Made by a program: the position numbers and the translations under genes
Notes under the pieces: generated by a model
Database searches by the model: none
What the model was told of the DNA's origin: nothing
What the model saw: the letters and a program-made list of their open reading frames with translations, nothing else
In this document: piece by piece, positions 36,505 through 45,935 of the stretch
Layout of the letters: each line of letters begins with the position of its first letter
How positions within the stretch are numbered: position 1 is the stretch's first letter
NCBI RefSeq assembly: GCF_001651855.1
Contig: NZ_LNQC01000041.1
Span: 62,001 to 126,000, forward strand
DNA from: Sinorhizobium americanum
Lineage (GTDB): Bacteria > Pseudomonadota > Alphaproteobacteria > Rhizobiales > Rhizobiaceae
Length of the DNA stretch: 64,000 nt
Direction of reading: 5' to 3'

Positions 36505-38871
36505 TCAGCGCCTGCCGCGCGGCGGCCGCGTTCCCGGCCGCTTGCCTGCGTTCACGCGATCGCGGCGGCCGGACTTGTGAAAGGAGCGCATGGCCGTCGG
36601 CATCTTTCGCCCTTCGCTCAGCATCTCGAAGCGGAGCGCGCCGGCGAGCGGCACGGCCTCTGCGAGCTTGACGCGAACCGGATCGCCGAGACGATAGCCA
36701 AGTCCGGTTTTTTCGCCGGAAAGGGCCTGATGCGCCTCATCATAGATAAAATAGTCGCGTCCGAGCGTAGATATAGGGATGAAACCATCGGCGCCATAGG
36801 CGGGGAGGGTGACAAATAGTCCCGCCTTGGTAACGCCCGAAACGCGCCCGTCGAACTCCTCGCCGACGCGTCCGTTCAAGTGATGCGCGATCAGCCGGTC
36901 GACCGTATCGCGCTCGGCCGCCATGGCGCGCCGCTCGAAGGTGGAAATTTCCGCAGCGATATCGTCGAGCACGCCCTCTTCCTGAGGCGTCAAGCCGCCC
37001 TCACCAAGGCCGAGCGCGATCACCAGCGCCCGATGCACCACCAGGTCGGCATAGCGCCGGATCGGCGAGGTGAAGTGGGCATAGCGCATCAGGTTGAGGC
37101 CGAAATGGCCGATGTTTTCCGGACTGTAGATCGCCTGGCTTTGCGACCGGAGCACCATCTCGTTGACCATGGTCTCGTAGGGCTGGCCATCGGCCCGGGC
37201 GAGAACGCCATTGAAGTGGTTGGCGCGCATGTTGCCGCCCTTGGCGAGCGAGATGTCGAGCGTCGCCAGGAACTCGCGCAGGGTTTCCTGCTTGGCGAGC
37301 GACGGCTGGTCGTGGACGCGGTAGATCAATGCCTGACGTTTCTGCTCCAGCGTCTCCGCGGCGGCGACGTTGGCCTGAATCATCATTTCCTCGATCAGCC
37401 TGTGGGCGTCGAGGCGTTCCGGCACGAGGACCCGGTCGACGGTCCCATCCGGCTTCAGGATGATCTTGCGTTCGGGCATGTCGAGTTCAAGCGGCTGGCG
37501 CCGTTCCCGCCCGCGGCTGAGAATGCGGTAGCCTTCCCATAGCGGCTTCAGGATCGGTTCCAGGAGCGGCCCGGTCTTTTCGTCCGGCGCGCCGTCGATG
37601 GCGGCCTGGGCCTGTTGATAGGAAAGCTTGGCGGCGCTGCGCATCATGATGCGGTGAAACGTATGTCCGGCCTTCCGGCCCTCCTTCGAGAAACGCATCC
37701 TGACGGCGAGCGCCGGGCGATCGACGCCTTCCTTCAAGGAGCAGAGATCGTTGGAGATGCGCTCGGGCAGCATCGGCACGACGCGATCGGGGAAATAGAC
37801 GGAATTGCCGCGTTTCAGCGCTTCGAAATCGAGAGCCGATTTCGGCCGGACGTACCAGGAGACGTCGGCGATCGCGACCGTGACGATGACGCCGCCGGGA
37901 TTGTCGGGCGAGGGATCCGGTTCGGCATGGACGGCGTCGTCGTGGTCCTTGGCATCGGCCGGGTCGATGGTGACGAGTGGCAGCGAGCGCCAATCCTCGC
38001 GATGCGCCATCGTCGCCGCGTCTGCCGCATCGGCCTCCTGCAGCACCCGCTCCGGGAAGATATGCGGAATGCCGTGCGCATGGATGGCAATCATCGAGAT
38101 TGCCTTTTCGGAGGCGACGGAACCGATGACGGTCTGCACCTGCGCACGCGGCAGGCCGTAGCGGCCGAGGCGGGCGAGATGCACCTCGACGAGGTCGCCG
38201 TCCTTGGCTTCCGCGGTGAATTCCGGATCGACGAGGACTTCCTCGCCCCGCTTGTCGATCGGCAGCAGCCGCCCACCGCCGCCCGGTGTCGCGCGGAAAA
38301 CGCCGAGCACGGCATCCTTGCGCTTGTCGAGGACCTTGATGATGCGCGCCGTGTAGGCCGGCCCGCCCCGCTCCTTGGCCGGGAAGATCTTGGCAAGCAC
38401 GCGGTCGCCGAGACCGGCGACCGGTACCTTGCCCTTCGCCTTGCCGACGGCTGACTGCCGGATGAGGACGGCCGGCGCAACGCCGTCGTCGTCGAGCCAT
38501 TCGGCCGGTCGGCCGATCAATTCGCCGTCGATGTCGCGGATGGTGATGTCGAGCACGGTGACCGGCGGCAGGGCGCCGGGGCGAACGAGCGACTTTCGCT
38601 TCTTCTCGACCAGCCCATCCTCTTCCAGCGAGCGCAGCAGCGCCTTGAGTTCGACGCGCGCCTCGCCCTTGAGGCCGAAGGCCTTGGCGATCTCGCGCTT
38701 CGAGGCCTGCTGCGGGTTCTCGGCGATGAAGCGCATCAGCACATCGCGTGGCGGAACGGCGCCGTGGATGATCGTTTCCTTTTGGGCGGGCGCCGCCTGG
38801 GCCGCGCGCAACTGCTTTTTACCGGCACCTCTTGCGGGCCGTTCGGTCGGATCGCGCGGAATTCTGCTCAA
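36505..38871 (-). CDS. rnr: ribonuclease R
   Basis: RNase R is a processive 3'-5' exoribonuclease that degrades structured RNA. The 788-residue product has an N-terminal winged-helix/cold-shock region, the RNB catalytic domain with the acidic motif DPADAKDHDDAVHAEP, and a C-terminal S1 domain (EFDGRVSGVTKAGLFVTL). It ends in a basic tail rich in Arg, Lys and Gly. Its start lies two bases after the topA stop, so topA and rnr are co-transcribed. Confidence 0.96.
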   Translation of the reverse strand: MSRIPRDPTERPARGAGKKQLRAAQAAPAQKETIIHGAVPPRDVLMRFIAENPQQASKREIAKAFGLKGEARVELKALLRSLEEDGLVEKKRKSLVRPGALPPVTVLDITIRDIDGELIGRPAEWLDDDGVAPAVLIRQSAVGKAKGKVPVAGLGDRVLAKIFPAKERGGPAYTARIIKVLDKRKDAVLGVFRATPGGGGRLLPIDKRGEEVLVDPEFTAEAKDGDLVEVHLARLGRYGLPRAQVQTVIGSVASEKAISMIAIHAHGIPHIFPERVLQEADAADAATMAHREDWRSLPLVTIDPADAKDHDDAVHAEPDPSPDNPGGVIVTVAIADVSWYVRPKSALDFEALKRGNSVYFPDRVVPMLPERISNDLCSLKEGVDRPALAVRMRFSKEGRKAGHTFHRIMMRSAAKLSYQQAQAAIDGAPDEKTGPLLEPILKPLWEGYRILSRGRERRQPLELDMPERKIILKPDGTVDRVLVPERLDAHRLIEEMMIQANVAAAETLEQKRQALIYRVHDQPSLAKQETLREFLATLDISLAKGGNMRANHFNGVLARADGQPYETMVNEMVLRSQSQAIYSPENIGHFGLNLMRYAHFTSPIRRYADLVVHRALVIALGLGEGGLTPQEEGVLDDIAAEISTFERRAMAAERDTVDRLIAHHLNGRVGEEFDGRVSGVTKAGLFVTLPAYGADGFIPISTLGRDYFIYDEAHQALSGEKTGLGYRLGDPVRVKLAEAVPLAGALRFEMLSEGRKMPTAMRSFHKSGRRDRVNAGKRPGTRPPRGRR

Positions 38872-38873
38872 GG

Positions 38874-41534
38874 TCAGTCCTTCTTGGCCTTCGCGGCCGT
38901 CTTGCTCTTCGCTTTTGCGGCGGTCTTGGGCTTTCCGGTTTTCGTCGCCGTGCTCTTCGTTGCCGCGGCCGCGGATCGGCCCTTCGTCGCGTTGCCATTC
39001 GACACGCCGCCTTTCGCCGCGCGCTCGGCGATCAGTGCGAGCGCCTCTTCGACGCTCACCGATTGCGGATCCTTGCCCCTCGGCAGGGTGGCGTTCACCT
39101 TGCCCCAGTTGACATAGGGGCCGAAGCGCCCGTCGCGCACCGTAATCGCCCCGCCGTCGGGATGTTCCCCGAGTTCCTTGAGCGCGGCGGCGGCGCGCCC
39201 GCGGCCACCCCCTGCAGCCTTCGACTGCTTGTCTGCGAGGGCCGAGACGGCGCGATTGAGGCCGATCGAGAAGACGTCCTCGACCGATTCGAGGTTGGCA
39301 TAGGTGCCGTCATGCAGCACAAACGGGCCGTAGCGGCCGATCCCGGTCGAGATCATCTTGCCGGTTTCGGGATGCTTGCCGATGTCGCGCGGCAGCGAGA
39401 GAAGGGCGAGCGCCTTCTCGTGGTCGATCGTCGCCGGCGTCCAGCCCTTGGGAAGGCTGGCGCGCTTGGCGTCCTTGCCGTCGCCCCGCTGGACATAGGG
39501 TCCGAAGCGGCCGCTGCGCAGGGTGATTTCCTCGCCGGTGTGCGGATCCTTGCCGAGGCTCTGCGGCTCGTTCGATACGGCTGCTTCCGCCTCGCCATTG
39601 CTTTCCGACGAAAGCTGGCGCGTGTAGTTGCACTCCGGATAATTGGAGCAGCCGACGAAGGCGCCGTATTTGCCGAGCTTCAGCGAGAGTTTGCCGGTGC
39701 CGCAGACCTGGCAGGTCCGCGGGTCGCCGCCGTCTTCGCGGTTCGGGAAAACGAGCGGCGCCAGCTCCTCATTGAGCGCGTCGAGCACATTGGTGACGCG
39801 CAGTTCCTTGGTATCCTCGATCTGCGAGAAGAAATCCTTCCAGAACTCGCGCAGCACGTCTTTCCAGTTGAGCTCGCCAGCGGAAATCTGGTCGAGCTTT
39901 TCCTCGAGCGACGCGGTGAAATCGTACTCGACATAGCGGGTAAAGAAGCTCTCGAGGAAGGCGGTGACAAGCCGGCCCTTCGCCTGCGGCAACAGCTTGC
40001 GCTTGTCGATCGTCACATAGTCGCGATCGACGAGCGTGCTGATCGTCGCAGCATAGGTAGAAGGCCGCCCGATGCCGAGTTCTTCCATCTTCTTGATCAG
40101 CGTCGCTTCCGAATAGCGCGGCGGCGGTTCGGTGAAGTGCTGGCTGGCGTTGATCTTCTGCTTGGCGAGGCTTTCGCGCGCATTGATCTCGGGCAGCCGG
40201 CCGTCCTCGTCGCCGTCGTCCGCCTGCTCGCCGTCTTCCTTCATGTCGATATAGGCGGCAATGAAGCCATCGAAACGGATGACGGAGCCGGTGGCCCTGA
40301 GGCCGGCCTTCTTGCCGCCGTTGTCCGCCAGGATTTCCGCCGTGGTGCGCTCGATCTCCGCCGAGGCCATCTGGCTGGCGATGCCGCGCTTCCAGATCAG
40401 GTCGTAGAGCTTCAGCATATCGCCGTCGAGGAAGCGGCGGACCTGATCGGGTGTGCGATTGAAGTCGGTCGGCCGGATGGCTTCGTGGGCTTCCTGAGCG
40501 TTCTTCGCCTTGGTGGAATAGAAGCGCGGCTTTTCCGGCAGGTAGCGAGGCCCGAACTGGCTGCCGATCGCCCGACGCGCGGCATCGATCGCCTCCGGCG
40601 CCATCTGTACGCCGTCGGTACGCATATAGGTGATCAGACCGACGGTCTCGCCGCCGACATCGACGCCTTCATAGAGCTTTTGCGCCACCTGCATGGTGCG
40701 CGACGCCGAGAAGCCGAGCTTGGAAGAAGCGGCCTGCTGCAATGTCGAGGTAGTGAAGGGCGGACCGGGATTGCGCTTGACCGGCTTCGCTTCGACGCTC
40801 TCGACCACATAGCTCGCGCCGTCGAGCAGCGCTTTCAGCCGATTGGCTTCCTCACCGTTGCCGATGGACTTCGCCTGCAGCCGCTTGCCGTCGGCCGAGA
40901 CGAGCCGCGCTTCGAACTCGTCGCCGCGCAGCGTCTTCAAGAGCGCCGAGATGTTCCAGTATTCTTCCGTGACGAAGCGTTCGATCTCCGCCTCGCGATC
41001 GCAGACGAGACGCAGCGCCACCGATTGCACGCGGCCGGCCGAGCGCGCGCCCGGCAGCTTGCGCCAGAGAACCGGCGAAAGGTTGAAGCCGACCAGGTAG
41101 TCGAGCGCGCGACGGGCGAGATAGGCGTCGACCAGCGAGATGTCGATGTCGCGCGGGTCCGCCATGGCATCGAGCACGGCCTTCTTGGTGATGGCATTGA
41201 AGACGACGCGCTTGACGGGCTTGTCGCCGATGACCTTTTTTTTCTTGAGGAGGTCGAGCACGTGCCAGGAGATCGCCTCACCCTCGCGATCGGGGTCGGT
41301 CGCGAGAATCAGCCCATCCGACGACTTCACGGCGTCGGCAATGTCCTTCATCCGCTTGGCGGAGGCGCCATCGACTTCCCACGACATTTCGAAGTCTTCG
41401 TCCGGGCGAACCGATCCATCCTTGGCCGGCAGATCCCGCACATGGCCGAACGAAGCAAGTACCTTGTAGCCTGGGCCGAGATACTTGTTGATCGTCTTGG
41501 CCTTGGAAGGCGACTCCACCACTACAACATTCAT
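38874..41534 (-). CDS. topA: DNA topoisomerase I
   Basis: TopA relaxes negative supercoils. The Toprim domain opens with VVVVESPSKAKTI and contains ATDPDREGEAISWH. The active-site tyrosine is in ITYMRTDGV. One canonical four-cysteine zinc finger is present (CQVCGTGKL then CSNYPEC), followed by several degenerate C-terminal repeats with GRFGPYVQ and a Lys/Ala-rich tail. I prefer the start MNVVVVES at 41534; ATG 41540 and TTG 41552 are alternatives. The product is about 886 residues. Confidence 0.95.
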   Translation of the reverse strand: MNVVVVESPSKAKTINKYLGPGYKVLASFGHVRDLPAKDGSVRPDEDFEMSWEVDGASAKRMKDIADAVKSSDGLILATDPDREGEAISWHVLDLLKKKKVIGDKPVKRVVFNAITKKAVLDAMADPRDIDISLVDAYLARRALDYLVGFNLSPVLWRKLPGARSAGRVQSVALRLVCDREAEIERFVTEEYWNISALLKTLRGDEFEARLVSADGKRLQAKSIGNGEEANRLKALLDGASYVVESVEAKPVKRNPGPPFTTSTLQQAASSKLGFSASRTMQVAQKLYEGVDVGGETVGLITYMRTDGVQMAPEAIDAARRAIGSQFGPRYLPEKPRFYSTKAKNAQEAHEAIRPTDFNRTPDQVRRFLDGDMLKLYDLIWKRGIASQMASAEIERTTAEILADNGGKKAGLRATGSVIRFDGFIAAYIDMKEDGEQADDGDEDGRLPEINARESLAKQKINASQHFTEPPPRYSEATLIKKMEELGIGRPSTYAATISTLVDRDYVTIDKRKLLPQAKGRLVTAFLESFFTRYVEYDFTASLEEKLDQISAGELNWKDVLREFWKDFFSQIEDTKELRVTNVLDALNEELAPLVFPNREDGGDPRTCQVCGTGKLSLKLGKYGAFVGCSNYPECNYTRQLSSESNGEAEAAVSNEPQSLGKDPHTGEEITLRSGRFGPYVQRGDGKDAKRASLPKGWTPATIDHEKALALLSLPRDIGKHPETGKMISTGIGRYGPFVLHDGTYANLESVEDVFSIGLNRAVSALADKQSKAAGGGRGRAAAALKELGEHPDGGAITVRDGRFGPYVNWGKVNATLPRGKDPQSVSVEEALALIAERAAKGGVSNGNATKGRSAAAATKSTATKTGKPKTAAKAKSKTAAKAKKD

Positions 41535-41734
41535 CGTCATTCTCTGAGACAATCTCTTCTGGCGAGGCGCAGGCGTTGCGCGGCCTTTATGGTGGCCACG
41601 AAATGGACAGGGATTCGGGCGCGGTCAAGGGGTTTATCGAAAATAGCGAACCGCAACCAAACCGCAACATACGATTTTCCGCAACTCTCGGTGGTTTGTT
41701 TTGCGACTTCCGCGCGTGCAGCGGCGTTTGGTGC

Positions 41735-42895
41735 CTATTGCGGTGGAGCGAGGGATACAAGATTTCCGCCGTGGCGGCTGAGTTGGCCGGTAAGGTCGAG
41801 CTCGAGAAGCACGAGGTGGACCTCGGAGGCGGAAAGGCCGGTGTGGCGGATGATGTCATCGATCTCGACCGGCGTCGGACCGAGCGCCTCGATGACAAGG
41901 GCGCGGCCGCCTTCGCCGGGCGAAACCATTGCCGGCGGCGCGGCGGGCGCATGTTCAGGCGCCGGTTCCCGGGCGCTCAGCCGCGAGAAAAGATCGTCGC
42001 GGCTGAGCGGCGCCAATCCCTCGAGAACGTCGGCTGTGGAGGTGGTGACGATCGCGCCCTGTTTCAGGAGATCATTCGTGCCGTGACAGCGCGGATCGAG
42101 CGGTGAGCCCGGCACGGCAAAGACGAGTCGGCCGAAATCGGCCGCGTAGCGGGCGGTGATGAGCGACCCCGAACGGCTGGCGGCTTCTACAATGGCGACG
42201 CCGAGACTGATGCCAGCGACCAGGCGGTTCCGTCTTGGAAAGTCGCGGGCGCGGGGCTCCCAGCCGAAGGGCATTTCGCTGATCGCCAAGCCCGCTCCTG
42301 CAGTGATCTGCTGCAGGAGGCCGACATTCTCGGGCGGAATAGGGTTGATCGAGGCCGCCGGCGAGCGCAGCGATCGTGCCGCTCTCGAGGCTGGCGCGAT
42401 GGGCGGCGGTGTCGATGCCGCGGGCGAGGCCGGAGGTAATGACGTAGCCGGCGGCACCGGCGTCGCGCGCGATCATCGCTGCGAATTTGGCGCCGCTGAC
42501 CGAGGCATTACGCGAGCCGACAATGCCGAGCGAGGCGCGGCTTGCCGTCTCGATATTGCCCTTCATCGCAAGGAGCGGCGGGGCGGCATCGATCTCCTTG
42601 AGCGCCGGCGGATAGTCGGGCTCGCCGATGCCGACGAACACCGCGCCGAACCGATGCGCGGCCTCGAGCTCGCGCTCCGCGTCTGCCACCGAGGCGATGC
42701 GAATCTGTCGGTCCGAGCCGCCGCGGCGCGAGAGGTCCGGCAGTGCCTCGAGCGCCGCCTCCGTGGAGCCGAAGTGGTTGACGAGATCCCGGAAGGTCGC
42801 AGGGCCGACATTATCGCTGCGGATCAGCCGCAGCCATGCGATCCTCTGCCGTCCGTCAGCGCAGTTCCGTTACGTCGAGCGCCGCCAGCCGGCAT
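41735..42895 (-). pseudogene. dprA: DNA-processing protein DprA, interrupted by two single-base indels
   Basis: Intact DprA loads RecA on single-stranded DNA during transformation. Three pieces in two frames reconstruct the family protein. ATG 42895 to about 42851 reads [16 protein letters not shown] one-base loss then shifts into a frame reading [17 protein letters not shown] and the Rossmann motif [17 protein letters not shown]. An extra A at about 42338-42339 shifts back to the first frame ([18 protein letters not shown] to the C-terminal winged helix). The first frame stops after about 23 codons as written. The start overlaps the plsY stop. Real decay or sequencing errors are both possible. 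Confidence 0.82.
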
Positions 42896-43506
42896 TATCC
42901 CTTTTCTCCGATCCGGCTTTCCGTACCGCTCAAGAGCCGCTGGATGTTGGCGCGGTGCTTGATCCAGGTGATCACCGTCATCAAGGCGAAGAGCAGGGCG
43001 ATCTTCCCGTATCCGGTGACGTAGAGTGCAATCGGCATGATCGCGGTGGCAACCAGTGCCGACAGTGAGGAGTATCGGGTGATCTTAGCCGAGGCGAGCC
43101 AGATCGCGGCAAACGCGGGAACCATCAGAGGCGCAAGGCCGAGCAGGATCCCGATATAGGTGGCGACGCCCTTGCCGCCCTTGAAGGAGAGCCAGACCGG
43201 AAAGAGATGGCCGAGAAAGGCGGCGAGGCCAGCGGCGATGCCGGCTTCGACACCCCACAGAGACGCAATTGCCGCGGCCGCGGTTCCTTTTAGGGCATCG
43301 AGAAGAAGCGTGGCCGCGGCCAGTTTCTTGTTGCCCGTTCTCAAGACATTCGTCGCGCCGATATTGCCGGAGCCGATCTTGCGCACGTCGCCGAGGCCCG
43401 CCATGCGGGTGAGGATCAGGCCGAAGGGGATGGAGCCCAGCAGATAGCCGAAGGCGAGGCACAGAAGTGTTGCGGGCAGCCCCAGCTGCCAGGAAAACAG
43501 ATCCAC
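42895..43506 (-). CDS. plsY: glycerol-3-phosphate acyltransferase PlsY
   Basis: PlsY uses acyl-phosphate to acylate glycerol-3-phosphate, the first step of phospholipid synthesis. The 203-residue membrane protein has about five to seven hydrophobic segments and the motifs [26 protein letters not shown] and [10 protein letters not shown] place the start at the GTG 43506 with GGAG seven bases upstream; an in-frame extension to 43644 is not family-like. It lies 28 bp after pyrC, and its stop overlaps the dprA start. Confidence 0.93.
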   Translation of the reverse strand: MDLFSWQLGLPATLLCLAFGYLLGSIPFGLILTRMAGLGDVRKIGSGNIGATNVLRTGNKKLAAATLLLDALKGTAAAAIASLWGVEAGIAAGLAAFLGHLFPVWLSFKGGKGVATYIGILLGLAPLMVPAFAAIWLASAKITRYSSLSALVATAIMPIALYVTGYGKIALLFALMTVITWIKHRANIQRLLSGTESRIGEKG

Positions 43507-43534
43507 CGGTTTCTCCCCGCCTAAATGCTTCGGC

Positions 43535-44827
43535 TCACAATGAATGGACGAGCTTGCCGGCAACATAGGTCTGCACGACCCGCCCGGTAAAGCGCGCATT
43601 TTCGAATGGCGTGTTCTTGGAGCGAGAAACCAGCTCCTTCTCATAGAGGATCCACGGTTCGTCGAGATCGAGGACGGCTATGTCCGCCTTCGCGCCGGGT
43701 TTCAGCGTGCCGGCGTCCAGGCCGAAGATCGCGGCAGGACGCGTCGAGAGCGCATCGATTAGCCGCATCAGCGGGACTTGGCCGCTGTGGTGGAGCCGAA
43801 GCGCGGCCGCCGCCAGGGTTTCCAGCCCGATCGCGCCGTCCGCCGCATCCGCGAAGGGCAGCCGCTTGGTGTCGGCGCCCTGCGGGTCGTGCGACGAGAC
43901 GATGATGTCGATCCTGCCGGCGGCAAGCGCCTCGACCATCGCGACCCGGTCATCTTCGCTGCGCAACGGCGGCGCCAGCTTGAAGAAGGTCCGGTACTCA
44001 CCGATGTCGTTCTCGTTCAGCGTCAGGTGGTTGATCGAGATGCCGCAGGTGACATTCGCCCCGCGCTCTCGTGCGGCCTGCACGGCATTCGTCGATTCGG
44101 GGACGGAGATTTCGGCGGCGTGATAGGCGGCCTTCGTCAGTGCGGCGATACGCAGATCGCGCTCGAGCGGGATGATCTCGGCCTCGCGCGGAATGCCCGG
44201 CAGTCCGAGCCAGCTCGCGAGCAGGCCTTCGTTCATCACACCGTTGGCGCCGAGATACTTGTCGCGGGTCTCGAGCGCAACGACGGCATCGAATTCGCGC
44301 GCATATGTCATGGCACGGCGAAGCACGAGCGTGTCGTGGACGGGCTGCCGGCCATTGGTGAAGCAGACCGCACCCGCATCGCGGAGCAGCCCGAGCTCGC
44401 TCATTTCCACTCCGAGCAGCTCCTTCGTCAGGGCTGCGGCCGGATAGACGTTGACGAGCGCCTTGTCACGGGCGGTCTTGTGAACGAACTCGACGAGGGC
44501 GATCTCGTCGATCACCGGATTGGTGTCGGGCATGGAGATAAAGGACGTGACGCCGCCGGTCGCTGCCGCACGCGCGGCCGACTCGATCGTCTCGCGGTAC
44601 TCGCTGCCCGGTTCGCCGACGAAGACCCGGGCGTCGACGAGACCGGGTACGGCGACGAGACCGGCACAATCCTTGACGAAGGCGCCTGCCGGGGCACCCT
44701 GGTTCAGCGCGTCCTTGCCGGCCGCAAGGATCCGTCCATCATTTCCGACGATGATCGTGCCGACCTCGTCGAGGTTTCGCGAGGGATCGATGATGCGCAG
44801 GTTCTCGAGAACAAGCGATCTGGTCAT
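43535..44827 (-). CDS. pyrC: dihydroorotase-like protein lacking metal ligands (PyrC'/PyrX type)
   Basis: The 430-residue product is of the amidohydrolase/dihydroorotase fold, and its start overlaps the pyrB stop (ATGA). Active dihydroorotases have DxHxHxREPG; here residues 65-74 read [10 protein letters not shown], so both histidines and the substrate-binding arginine are gone. The later SDHAPH-type motif is also altered (SSHDPQ). I infer a non-catalytic partner that stabilises aspartate transcarbamoylase, as known for PyrC' of Pseudomonas. An active dihydroorotase must then be encoded elsewhere. Confidence 0.9.
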   Translation of the reverse strand: MTRSLVLENLRIIDPSRNLDEVGTIIVGNDGRILAAGKDALNQGAPAGAFVKDCAGLVAVPGLVDARVFVGEPGSEYRETIESAARAAATGGVTSFISMPDTNPVIDEIALVEFVHKTARDKALVNVYPAAALTKELLGVEMSELGLLRDAGAVCFTNGRQPVHDTLVLRRAMTYAREFDAVVALETRDKYLGANGVMNEGLLASWLGLPGIPREAEIIPLERDLRIAALTKAAYHAAEISVPESTNAVQAARERGANVTCGISINHLTLNENDIGEYRTFFKLAPPLRSEDDRVAMVEALAAGRIDIIVSSHDPQGADTKRLPFADAADGAIGLETLAAAALRLHHSGQVPLMRLIDALSTRPAAIFGLDAGTLKPGAKADIAVLDLDEPWILYEKELVSRSKNTPFENARFTGRVVQTYVAGKLVHSL

Positions 44828-45765
44828 AGGCGAGGGCCCTGGTTCTGAGAGAGAAGAAGCGTTTCCATGACAGCCATGCGCACGGCGACGCCCATCTCGA
44901 CCTGCTGTTCGATGACGCTTTGCGGTCCGTCGGCGATCTCCGACGCAATCTCGACGCCCCGGTTCATCGGGCCAGGATGCATGACGAGCGCATCGTCCTT
45001 GGCCGCCTTCAGCTTTTCCGCGTCGAGCCCGTAATAGTGGAAATACTCGCGCACCGACGGCACGAAGGAGCCGGCCATGCGCTCGCGCTGGAGCCGCAGC
45101 ATCATCACCACGTCCGCATCCTTGAGGCCCTCTGCCATGGATTGATAGACCTCGACGCCCATCTGTTCGATGCCGGCGGGGAGCAGGGTCGCCGGTGCGA
45201 CGACGCGAACGCGCGCTCCCATCTGGTTGAGCAGCAGGATGTTCGAGCGCGCGACTCGCGAATGCAGGACGTCGCCGCAGATCGCCACGATGATCCGCGA
45301 CAGCTTCCCCTTGGCGCGACGGATCGTCAGCGCGTCCAGCAGGGCCTGGGTCGGATGCTCGTGCTGGCCGTCGCCGGCGTTGACGACCGAGCAGGAGACC
45401 TTCTGCGCAAGCAGTGCCGCGGCGCCGGCGGACGAGTGGCGAACGACGAGGACGTCCGGGTGCATCGCGTTCAGCGTCATGGCCGTGTCGATCAGCGTCT
45501 CGCCCTTCTTCACCGAGGAGTTGCCGACCGACATGTTCATCACGTCGGCCCCGAGCCGCTTTCCGGCCAGTTCGAACGACGATTGCGTGCGGGTCGATGC
45601 TTCGAAGAAGAGATTGATCTGCGTCAGTCCGCGCAGCGAAGACGTTTTCTTCTCCCTCTGCCGGGAGATCTTCACGGCTTCGTCGGCGCGATCGAGGAGG
45701 AACGTGATGTCCTGTTCCGTCAGCCCCTTGATGCCAAGCAGGTGGCGATGCGGGAAAGTGATCAT
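44824..45765 (-). CDS. pyrB: aspartate carbamoyltransferase catalytic subunit
   Basis: PyrB condenses carbamoyl phosphate with aspartate in pyrimidine synthesis. The 313-residue product carries [20 protein letters not shown] for carbamoyl phosphate binding, [13 protein letters not shown], and the C-terminal [12 protein letters not shown]. The start MITFPHRH at 45765 is preferred to the ATG at 45780. The first gene of the pyrB-pyrC pair, it is divergent from aidB. No pyrI regulatory subunit is present, consistent with a PyrB-PyrC' complex. Confidence 0.95.
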   Translation of the reverse strand: MITFPHRHLLGIKGLTEQDITFLLDRADEAVKISRQREKKTSSLRGLTQINLFFEASTRTQSSFELAGKRLGADVMNMSVGNSSVKKGETLIDTAMTLNAMHPDVLVVRHSSAGAAALLAQKVSCSVVNAGDGQHEHPTQALLDALTIRRAKGKLSRIIVAICGDVLHSRVARSNILLLNQMGARVRVVAPATLLPAGIEQMGVEVYQSMAEGLKDADVVMMLRLQRERMAGSFVPSVREYFHYYGLDAEKLKAAKDDALVMHPGPMNRGVEIASEIADGPQSVIEQQVEMGVAVRMAVMETLLLSQNQGPRL

Positions 45766-45935
45766 GAGCCGCCCTTGCATGCTGGAATTTGGCTCGCTCT
45801 ATAGAACGTGGCCCTTGGCACGGCAAGTGGCGCGGCAAGCCGCGCACAGGGGCTTCCGAAGAAAACTTGCGGCGGCCATGGTTCTTGCCCGCGGGCCTGT
45901 TTCGTGCCCGCGAAACTTGCGCTAGAACCGGCCTC

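Noticed and set aside
38832..42086. A 1084-codon open frame on the + strand opposite topA and dprA
   Set aside because: It is the antisense shadow of topA, with no family resemblance and no ribosome-binding site.
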